Source of the DNA: Gyrodactylus bullatarudis
Lineage: Eukaryota > Platyhelminthes > Monogenea > Gyrodactylidea > Gyrodactylidae
Reading direction: 5' to 3'
NCBI GenBank assembly: GCA_012064415.1
Contig: SSNU01000219.1
Coordinates: forward strand, 186,001 to 250,000
Length of the DNA: 64,000 nt
Shown here: positions 26,901 through 38,900 of the stretch, piece by piece
Position numbering within the stretch: the stretch's first letter is position 1
Layout of the letters: every line of letters begins with the position of its first letter
The notes under the pieces: model-generated
The model's database searches: none
Told to the model about the DNA's origin: nothing
What the model saw: only the letters and a program-made list of their open reading frames with translations
Made by a program: the position numbers and the translations under genes

Positions 26901-29900
26901 ATAAAAAGTATATTTTTTCTAAAGGACTGTTTTTCCCAAGGATCAAGAAAATTTTATCAAAATAATTTTTCGTGATTCAGATCAAAGTAATAAAGTCATA
27001 AATTTGCATATTTCTGTTTTAAGGTCATTAAATTTAGAGTTATATTTTATAGGTTATATTATTGAATTTTGAAATTTAATCATCAAAAGGATAAAATCTC
27101 AATCAAAATCAAGAACTTTACATTAGAGAATTTAGCATGCTTGAATCCTATTGGTTTAAAATGTTGAATGTGTATGTTAAATTTAGACCAATCTAATCGA
27201 TTTCTATTTAGTTGGACCCCGTTTCGTACATGACATTATAATTGAATAAATTTGTATGTTTCTACTTATAAGTAGTTCATAGTTATCTTAATATTATTCA
27301 TAAATAATGACCTAAAAATCTAAAATCTGAGTTTAAAGTTATATTTTTACGTTTTAAGAGCATAAAATTTGAGGCCCTAGTAACCAGAGTACACTGGAAA
27401 ATTGAATAATTCTAAAAGTAAACTCTAAGATGATAATTCTAGAAAATAATTTCAAATTCTACGGCGCAGAAGATTCGAACTCTGAACCTGCAAAAAATGA
27501 TTTGTTGGTAGGATACACACTGAGCCAAACAACTAAATATATTCCCACAAAGTTTCAGCTATTCAAGCTCATCATTGTAGTCAGAATATACTCTTGCGTG
27601 TGAATAAATATCTTAAGAATAAAAGCGATGTTCTACTTCACAGCTATTGAGTGAAAAGTAATTTTCAAGGGCCTACATTTTTATCTAAAACTCTTTTATC
27701 AGATATTTTTCTTTGAGAAATAGAAATAAATTACTAAAACTAAGAACCCATCGCAAAATTTTAATTATGTTTATCATATAGACTAATAAAGCTAAAATAT
27801 GAGTCGTAGAAAAAGGTTTGAGATATGAAAATAAGGCTATTTTTATTCTGTTCGTTCAATTCTCTATGGTGTATTGAGTTCTCGTGATCCCTCATAATTT
27901 CCAATAAATATCTCTTAAAGAATTGATCACTCACGAAAGAATAGTTTGTAATCTTCCCCAAGTGTTATTGATTCCATTGGAAACACTCCTTTTTTAAGTG
28001 GTTCTATATCAATTTGAAATGTAATAATACCAAAGAATTTAAAGAACGAGGGATGAGCTTCAATGATGAAGGCAAGCCTAGAGTGAATCCTTTTATTTAT
28101 TTATTCATTTGAATGCTTACAAAAAGGATAGAGAAACAAATTCTGGCATTGGTATAGACAGAAAAAATAGGTGAAAATGTATGCAAATGGATTAAATTAA
28201 ATTCCTCTTCTTTGCTTGATGGATAAGAAATTCTTATTAAAAATGATTTTTTTATTATCTTTTTGAATTTAATAGATTTACAAAAATTTCCAAAACTACT
28301 TAAGACGGCCCAATTAGTTGTGATTAAATTCATCTTTAAGCATTAAAAAAATAATTCCACTAAATTTGGCTCCGAATTACTTTTTTGTGCCTTTTTAATA
28401 AGATAACAATGAATTAAAAAATACTTTTACGAACTTTTATCGCGTAGATTCTCATGCTGATTACGAATCTGTGCTCAGAATTTTCCTATCTTATACGGTT
28501 TGGGTATAATTTTGGAAGTTCCAAAATAAATTAAAACTAATTTTGATCCCCAATTTTGTGTGTTATTTCATAATAATAATACATCTAAACGTTTAAAATA
28601 CGTGTTCTATTTGAATTTTTTAAATTTCTTTCTAAAGGAATAAGAAGATATTCCGAAGAATCAAATTAATGAATTTTTAAATAACGTTATAATATAACAT
28701 GATTACTTTAAAGTAGTTATGTATAAAATGAATTTTTCTAAACTTACTCTAGCTTAGGGGACATATTGTCCAAGGTTCAAACCCTTTCTCACCGGGCACA
28801 TTGAACACTATTTCTCTGTTCTCTTAATTGTAGAATTATTAATGATTATAATTCTGTATTTAAATAAAAATGTTCGATTTCAAAAAAAAATGTCACAGTC
28901 AGAAACCTCCTCTCCCTTCTGTCCTATCATTTATTATGAATCAACATTAGTATTTCGTGAGATTTAGACAATGTAAATCAGTCTTTCCATGCCATCAATA
29001 AGATCTTCCTCTCCCTTTATAACTTTGTTCGATAGTAAATATTTGTGAGTTTGTAGTGTGTGGGTATTGTCTTGATGTGCGTAAGTGTTTTTTTCTTAGT
29101 GTATTTGATTTAAGAACATTATAGTTTTATCATGCCGTACCTTAACTAAGCTGAAAAATCAGAAATCATAACACTGAGCGAGACAAACATCATTGGATTT
29201 TTAGCCAAAAAGTTTGGTGTTTCATCTCAAACAATAAGGAATATCCTCAAAAGTAAAACCCTGGTCGTAGAGAAGAAAAAGACCAAATTCCAATTATTAA
29301 GAGATTTTATCAAAAAAGAATTGGATATCAAAATGAACCAAGGCATTCAGCTTTACAAGGCATCACTTAAGGGCATTATCATTCAGTGTGCAAATGACGT
29401 TGATATTGAAAATTTCAAAGCATCATACAATTACGTCTATAAGATTGAACAACATGTTGAAGACAGGAATGTCACTCAAATTGATAATCTTTAATTTTTA
29501 GAAATCCGCATATTCTATCAACCTGGATTTAACGATTTCCTTACATCCACTGATTGATAACGAAATTAAATCTTCAAACCAGTGTCTTGTCTTCTGTCAA
29601 AAGACACTTTATTACAAGGAAGATTTTATTTCTTTCTTAAGCATTGTAAAAAAATTGATATTTATTTATTCGAAAGTTTTTATCCATGTTCATTTGAAAG
29701 GTACTGTAGATTCAATGGGACATTTATCCAATGTATTAAAAGTTTCCCTCGTATTTTGAAACAAGAAATCCATTTATTAGTTAATTTTGATAAAATTACT
29801 CGTGTTGAACGATCAATCAATATTCGAGTTCAGAAATCCTGTGATTATTTATGTGAAACATTGATAAAGTCAGAATTCCTATTAGAATGGAATCAGGAAC

Positions 29901-32900
29901 TGATTCAAGAAAAGAAGAAAATTATTCTTTTCATGGATAATTCTTCATCGAAAGAAGATGTTGTGTTAAGAAATATTAGAGTAAGCGATTTAATTCTTAC
30001 TCTAGATTCATTTGCCACCAAACTGCACCTCTGTTTGTCAACCCCTTGATGCAGGCATAATAAGATCCTTTAAATGCAGTTATAGACGACTTTTAAATTT
30101 GAGAATTTACGGAAACGAAATTAAGATGAATTAGGTCAAGAAGAAGATAGATCTACGACAGTGTCTATATATAGCGAAGCAGGCCTGGGAAGAAGTGGAT
30201 GTGAGGATCATCGTCAACTGTTTCACGAATGTGAAATTCACTGAGAAATTTGAAGATGGTTTCATGCAAAGTGATTTAGAAATTTTGGAAAACTTTCTGA
30301 AAAACCAAAAAAGATTTGACATGCTGGAAGAACTAAAAACTTTAACATTTTTCAAAGATTATAAGAAGCGCCAAAAAGAGGTTTATCATTTTGAATAAAA
30401 ATTATTTATAAGAGTAAAAAATCTTTTTTCAGCTGAAACGCACGAAATGTTGATTCACATTAAATGATAGGACAGAAGGGAGAGGACGTTTCTGACTGTG
30501 ACATTGATTGACAGATTATAATACAAATACATGTAGTGATTATGACTCATCATTAGGGTCCGCAACAAAATAGCAAAATTTAGAGAAAAAAATAGCAATT
30601 TTTATTTAAAATTAGCACTTTAAATTAATAAAAATAGCAATGTTAATAAAATAAGATTTATTAAATTTTTTACTTTAAATGGAAAATTTTTCTTCAGTAT
30701 TCGCATATAAAATAAAGTATTTCTTATAATTTTCTTCTTTGAAAGGTTTATTCTTGGTAAAAAAATATTTCATTTGAGAGAAAGATCTTTCTACTTGCGT
30801 GGAAGTTGGATTGGTACTCAATAAATTATAAATTTTAGGGCTGATACTTTTGTTATCCATTTTGATGATTTTTGCAGCATCATTTTCCATTAACCTCTTA
30901 TTGATATAGTTTTTAATTTCACATGGATCATTCTCTGGATTAAAGTCGTTCAACAAATTAATAGCTTCTTTAAGACTTGTTTTTGGGCTTTCAAGTATTT
31001 TTGATGGTGGAGTATGAATTCTGAATCAGGATCAAGTTTTCAATAAAGGTTTCTTCACGTAAAATTTCTTTCAAATTTTTCATCAAAATTCCATCTTCTT
31101 TCTCTTCTTCAAAAATTTTCCTAACATCAGGTAGTTTCTCATAATAGTATTCAACAGCTTCGAGCCAAGTTCCCAATATTAAATTTTAAGAAGGTTTAAA
31201 GAATTGAGGATGAGGTGAAAAACTGCTTATTCCTTATTGGCTAATGAATGTTCAACGCTGATTGGTTGGAATTTTGGGGCAGAGAGGTATAAATAAAAAC
31301 CTCCGTGAAAAAATTAATTTATCTCGAGTCATTATGTGTGAAATTGACTTTATCATTATTTACTGACTAAAAAAGCAAAGATAGATCTACCAATAGGGAT
31401 TAAAAATTTCATCTGAAATAATATCAGATATGTAGCGGGAATGTGTTAGCAAAATTTTTGCGGTTATAAGGAAGCTCAGAAAAGAAAGAATGATGGGGTA
31501 ATTCATAGCAAACTGCCCTGAAATAAAATTGGAAAAGATAACTGCGATATCCTTATACACTAGAAATTTTTCCTAATTTCTCAAAATTATAGTAGTTGTT
31601 TTATTCTAGGTGATTTATCAAGTGTTAAAAAATAAATAAATAAATCTATTTTTAGGCGAATTATAATTTATTACTAATAATGTATACTTGGAGGTATAAA
31701 CCAATTAGATTCGGTTATTTTTATTAATGGTTGGTTAATTTGCAATCTGTTTACCATAGTAAACACAAAAAGAATATCTCACATTTGGATATCACGAGAC
31801 CCAACTGAATTGAAGAAAATAATTCTCTTCGAATAAATTTTCTCTAATTTTATTTTTCATCAAATTATCATAAAATGCCTTGTTATCGTCAAAAGAAGAA
31901 TTTTCAGGATAAAAATAAGAGAAAGAAAACAAAATCAATGATAAATCGAAATCCCTCAAAAATGGTCTATCTTTCGAAAATTTATTGGTGATATTTGGCT
32001 TTCTTGTCTAATTCTGATCCTAAAAAATATCTTTTAACCACAGTCCCACTTTGAAATCAAAAAAAATAAATTGTGTAAATGAGGAAATTTTGGATATTAG
32101 ATTAGTTCATATCTATTCAGGAAAACTCTATCCAAAGAATTAATCACGTCAAAATTCTTATAAGATATTTTGATACAGACAGAAAATTGAAAAAATGTTC
32201 TAATAATATGTCATTCAATATAATACATAATTAAACGTTCAATATATTAAATATTTCTCTTTCCTTCCCCCCAAGGAATTATAGAAAGAGACTACGTTTT
32301 TCTTACTACATTCTGCATTCAGCACACACACACCATCCTAACAAAAAGGTACACAGAGCTGAAGAATAGTAGAAGTGGTTTATTGTAAAATAATCGGATT
32401 TTAGTCCAGGTTTTCTTTAGCTAGTAATGTAGATTCTAATGATCTAAATTTTTTAGTTGATTAAAAAATCTAAAAAAATTGATTTGGAACGATTCTTAAA
32501 CATTCTTTAGGATACTTTAATAAATCATAAAAAAATTAAGCCGCTTACGATAGGCGTTTTCATGGTCTTGCATTTTCAATCGTTAGAGCTCATTAAGGTT
32601 ACTTTGAATCTAACGAGACGTAACGAATGAGTGCAATGAACAATTCAAATTCTCTATGAGCTTAGAATCAATAATCTTTTTGACTTTTTATAAAAAGCCT
32701 ACTTGAGTAGAAATACTAAAACTATGATTCTACTACACCATGAGCTTTAGGAAACAACAAATGGAGTAAATAGGAAAATATCAAATTAGATTCAAATTCT
32801 TGTAGTATCGATCAAATTTTGATATTGTTTGACAACTGGTGGCCTAAATCTTTTCCCATCTATCTAAATATAAAGAATAAAATATTCTGATAGATCAATA

Positions 32901-35900
32901 AAATAGGGGAGGCAGCAAAAATTCTATGCACGACGTAATTCAAATCTATATATACGTAAATAAATTTTTTATCTAGTGTATTGTCAAAATTATTCTCTCT
33001 CATTACTCTTGGCCATTGCACTATAGGGATGATTATGTAATGGAGGGGAATTATAGAAAGAATTGATCTCTTCATCGTCTACCTACCCTTGATGAACTGA
33101 TGATCTGGTAGATTGAATAAATCTTAGAAATGTGACTGAGTTTCATAAATAAATCATAAAGTCTACTTGTATCTTTTATTCATGGCCAAAGTTATCGAGA
33201 GAGATGATAATAAATCTTGCATATTCTACGGAAATATGGGAATTTGAGATCTATGAAATCATTGAAACTCTGAAACTTCTCTAATCTGATTGGACAAAAA
33301 TGATAGAGATGAGATCATGAAAGTATATAAATATTATTTTGTTTTTGATAAGCTTGTCGTACCACTGAAGAAGGCTTGTGAAGACAATCACCGTCGAAAC
33401 GTTTGAAAGACAATGGTTGAGAATTCTCATATTGACCCAAGTTTTAAAAAAATTTATTATAAAACTAATTTTAGTTCATTTTTCACTGAATCCGAAACTA
33501 GGTTGTATTTGATGATGGGTTATTCCTGAGTGGTAGCCTCAAAGCTATTAGATTTTCAAAAGCTTGAATCATCACCTCAACCTTCAGGTGAAAGAAAATC
33601 TTGTGATTTTGCAGTAATCGAAAGCATCACAGTATTTGATTACACAGATTCAAATACAACAATTTTCATTGTTTTTCTTTGAATGTTCTCTGAGTGAAAA
33701 TCCCGACTAATCCTGAGAACTAACCAGGTTAATGATTTGAGTTCATTTTTTATTTATGATTGAATTTTGTAGAGTTAATTCGACTAATAAAAAGGTTCAT
33801 TAGGATATATATTTATCGACATTAGCATAGGGAAAGCGAATTAAAATTAAATATATGCTCAAATTAAAACTAGAGGATTTGTTTTCAAAACTTCTTTCAA
33901 GGCCACCAAAAAAGGGTAATTAAACTCAATATTGTCAAAATTATAGTAGTTATCAAGCATGAGATGGTAGACAATAGGAAACTGAATATAGATCAACTAA
34001 ACTATGATCAAGATACCTTTCCAAGATTTAAGATTAAATTGTCGACAAGTAAGCCATTCGAAAATGAAAATTTCTAAAATATTTTTGGCAAAGAATAAAA
34101 GTATTTAGTATGTAGATGATATTGTTAAAAACTAGAAAAAATTACTAATTTTGACCCGTGTTTTCAATTTTTTTTGCTATTTTCATGGTACCTTGTATAA
34201 TTTATAACTCTCTATTTTGTTGAGAATAACTACATTATTTTACGGATTGTTAGAAAGAGTATTAGAATTATAATCTTTTTCTATAGAATAGCTATTAATT
34301 AACAAAATACAGATTTTTCCCTTGAGGATAGCAAATTATTTTCGAAATTAACAGCGTAGGATGGATATTCCAGGAGAAACAATAAATTGACAATCAGGAA
34401 TGCGAACTCTCTGTTATCACCAGGAGTTCACCAAAATCATGTCTCTTAAAATAGACCAAAGCTTAATAGCTTATTTTGAATAATTCATCAAAGCTTATTA
34501 TTAATAATAATAACATTACGAAAAGTTTTATCACTTCGAGAATTATACTCCACCCCAGAATCTTAATGATTGAAAGTAGTGCTGAAGAAATGATTTCTCT
34601 GACAAACATTGAATGAAATAATTGGGTGAATTTTAATTATACGATTGCATGCATCTAGCATCAGCTTCATCAGCGTCTAGGATCAATTTCAACTCGATCA
34701 TAGCTGCAATGGACTAGGTAATACAGAATTTTTTTTTTCGAAAAAACAAAAGTTCGTTTTACAGTTTACGAAATATTTTTCTATTTAATGACAATATGAA
34801 AAACGAGATATTCGTGATATCAGTACGGAGAGTTGACTACAAGAATTTCAAGACCATTTTCTACAATTTTCAGGTCTCGAACAATCAGAGAATGCCCATC
34901 TGCTAGGATACAAAATATATTTCGTAATTCTCTGCACTATTTCTGTCTATATTATAATATAAATAATTAATTATAATTTCTGTTATGTTATTGAATTTCA
35001 TATGGACACTTTATTGAGTCATCGAAATAATTTCAAAAACGAAATGATATAATTTTAGAAATACATTCTATAAAATTAAGAATCTGAAATGAAGTACTAT
35101 TGGGTCTAGTTTTGGAGTTATTTCAAACAGATTTGGGCCGATTTTTCAGCAACAGTTTATTGCAAATCTAAAATGTTGGAAAAATATAAAATGAATGCTA
35201 TTAATTATAGCCTATACTTTTATTGAGTCTCTTGATTATATTTTAGAGATTTCATCTCTAAAAGCCTCCAGATAAGAGAAACAAGCAAGTATTTTTTAAG
35301 TAAAAAAACTTTGATCTATTTTGATGGATAAAAACATGAAATTCATTTTACTACTCAAGTATCACTTTGATAGTTATAAAATTTTTTCAAATTCATCGAA
35401 AATTTGTTTCGATCAGTTACGTACAAATTTCAGATTGTAAGGAATAAAAATCAAGCTCATTCAAATGACCATAGAGAAATCAATTATAAAAATCGCATAG
35501 ATCTCAAACAAATTATTCCAATTTTTTTATTCGTTTCAGTAATTTTTCAGGATGAACAATCTCTTCAGTATTATCCCCTTCATTGAATATTTCTCAAATG
35601 TTAAGATTGAGCAATGAGCATATTTTATTCTGTAATATGGAACATTGAGATTGAGAAACTAATTCAAAAGTAGCAGGCAAACAATCGTTATACAGAATAA
35701 TTTGATTACATCTCTTGGTTAAGAGCACAAATTTTATGGTATTAAAAGATGGAATGTTTGAGCCTGAAGAAAAGTTTATCATTCAAATATACGCTGATCT
35801 GTAGTCTAGGTACATTCATTTTTTTAGGGTTTTCTCAAGGTCTATCTAATGAAAAAGGATCATTCATTTGTGAAACAACTGACTCATATTACTCATATTA

Positions 35901-38900
35901 CTCAGTGTGAGTCTTTGAAAATTTAAAACATTGTCATCTTTCATTAGTTTAAAATTTATCCCAAAACAGATGGAAACATAAGCTTACAGCTATAGTATTT
36001 GCTAAAAGTAAAGTTGCATGCGGTAAAGTTTTATTGTCATTTTCTATTATGAACTGAAGAAGAAATTAATTTTATTTTCTCTCACTAAAAGAATCCCCAG
36101 AATTATATATTCAGACATTGGAAGATATTGAAAGATAGAGAAGGGAAAAGTAAGACGATAAAAAACTTCCCTATAATTATTCACGATCAGATTAGACTGT
36201 GTTTCGGATGTGAATTCTAAAATGACACTTCTTGTGAGAAAGATTCTCGCTGAGCTATCTTTATGAATTAAAATTTGGTCTCTTACTACCATTTATGATT
36301 ATCTAGGATGTTAATCTTAGATGGGAAAAGGATCAATATCATTGTTTAGAATGATCGTAAAAATGCTGGCTTACATAATACTTATAACTTTTAGTCTCTA
36401 ATATCTAGGTGTGAGAAGACAATTTCCATCAAGTTAGATTTCATATGTACATAGAAATGTCCAGTGACCACTTTACTGGTAGGTTTAATATCAAAAAACA
36501 CTGTAAGTTCTACAATTTAATTATTAAATAACTTTTGATCTCTGAGTTCAATTTCATATAGAAACTGGTCTATCTCATTCAAAACGATAGTTAATTCATT
36601 AACCTACTACCTAGCTAGGTCACTCACTGGTTATATAATTCAAGCCATAATTCTGTCTAAAAATAAATTCATTGGCCACTTTTCAGAAAGAAGAGCTATA
36701 ACTTATCAAGGTACAATATTTTATTGAGAAGTTATGACTAGGGCGACCAGAAAAAGGCATACTTGATGATGAAAAAAGGCTATTTTTAATTCTGAAAAAG
36801 GCAAATTCATAAAATCGAATGTTTTTCACGAGAAGCATCCCAAGAAGATATCTGCTGAAAGCGGACTTAAAGAAGATCTCATTAAAAATCCAAAAAGTAG
36901 CTTTAACAACATAGTAAAGCAAAAAAGGTGTATTCATAAAATCGAATATCTCTCACAAGTAGTCAATCAATTCTTCAAGCCTTTCAAGTGAATAGAATGA
37001 GAATGAGATGTTGAGTTGGATAAGCCATTTCTATTGGCTGTTTACCGAGTCCCCCCTAAAATTAGATTCAGACAATGAAAATTTAACTAAGATTAAGATA
37101 AACAAGGATAAAAAATTTTTACAATCCTTGAAAAAAATGAAAAAGCAATCCTTTTTAAAAAAGGCAAAAAAAAGGCTAGCCTCCTCGAAATAGGCAAAAA
37201 AGGCAAACTTATTTCTCTTATTAATAGGTTTATAAAAAAAAGGACTGAATTTTTAATATTTTCAAAGTATTTTAGACGCACTCTCAAAAAAGGCCAAAAA
37301 GTCATTTTGGTCGCCCTAGTTATGACTATTTAAAAATGACTCGTTTTTGAAAAAATATTAAAATTTCATAGAAAATATTAAGCCACTTTCAGAGAACGAA
37401 GAGAAAAAAGAAAGAAACTTTTATCGAGAAACCATAGGAATAGAATTCGAAAATGTGATCAAATTGAATTTATTCTTGAGATTAAAAAGTTAGCCATTTT
37501 CAGGGTATAAAAATGTTCGATTTTGTGCCAATAACTCCTGAACTTAAAGTTGATTTTTAAAAAAATTGCATATAAAATTTAGCTGAATGGATGCCTTTGA
37601 TATTTGATCTTCAACAAGAAAGTGTAAATTCTGGATTCAAATACCATTCAACTCAGTTACCAAAATATATATCAGACCAAGATTAGAAATTGATAGGACC
37701 TAACGAAATACTTATTTCTCTTTAATAAAGTTCTTTAAAAACATGAATTTCTCTATGGGATATTCAGACTTATATGTAAGTATTCGTAAATATTTAATTC
37801 TAAAAAAACCTCATATATTTCACTTATTTAAATTTGAAAGCTAATTAATATGAAGATAGGAATTTATGAATTTTTTCAAACTCTCTATTTTTTTATCAGG
37901 AAATTGAATTTGATCAAATTTTTTTGAAATCCAGATCATAAGGCGCACTTTCGCCATATGGATAAAAATTTTAATGATCATATTAAAAAAAATTTTTTAC
38001 CTAAAATTCAAAAGAATGGAAATTCGACACAAACTCGAGATTTTACCTTGAAAATTAATTTTCTTCATATGATGAAAGTGGGCCTCATGACCTAGATTCT
38101 TGATCAAATTCGATTTCCTGATGAAAAAATCGTAAACTCCCATCTTCATACTAGGTGTAGTTTTAGAGATGGGAAGGAGGAGTACTAAATTCGATGAATC
38201 TTAATTATCATACGTTGATAAAGATGGAACTTTTAAAATTCATCCTTCAAAGTAATACTAAATATTTCTCTCTACACTTAAATTCATTAAATATTTATAT
38301 CTTTTCACAGGGTAATTCTCGATCGATTCATGTTCCATTCTGTTAGGAAACTGTCCAAATGTGAAGCTCACCTTGAGTCTTTTTTCAGTAAGCCAATGAG
38401 AGTTGTCTTTCCAAATCTTGTTCTACAAATCTATAATCCTTTTGAACTGACATCCACTTGATTAATTATTCTACATAACCCCTTCATAGGACAATTGATC
38501 TCTAGTATAGACAATAATTATAATCCTTTGATTGGGGTGTCTCAATCTAGACTTGTAACTCTTGAGCAACAGTCACAATCCCTTTTCAATAATGTTAACT
38601 ATGTAATGTATAGATTTATTTCTATGAAAATACATATGAAGACAGTGTAGATCCCACATTATGTCTCTCTCTCTGTCTCTCCTGCGAGATATTATTAACT
38701 ATTAACTACGTTGTACAGTGTACATTCAAAAACTACATGTATGGTGTACCAAGGTAATCGGATCTTGTTATACATTTCTCAAGATATTATGGCGAGAAAT
38801 ATTCCAAAGTTCGTTTATACAGTAAAAAATTTCGAAAATCAACATAATCCTCGTCATTTGGGGGAATTAAAAAGGGAAAAATTTTCATGTAACGAGTCTT

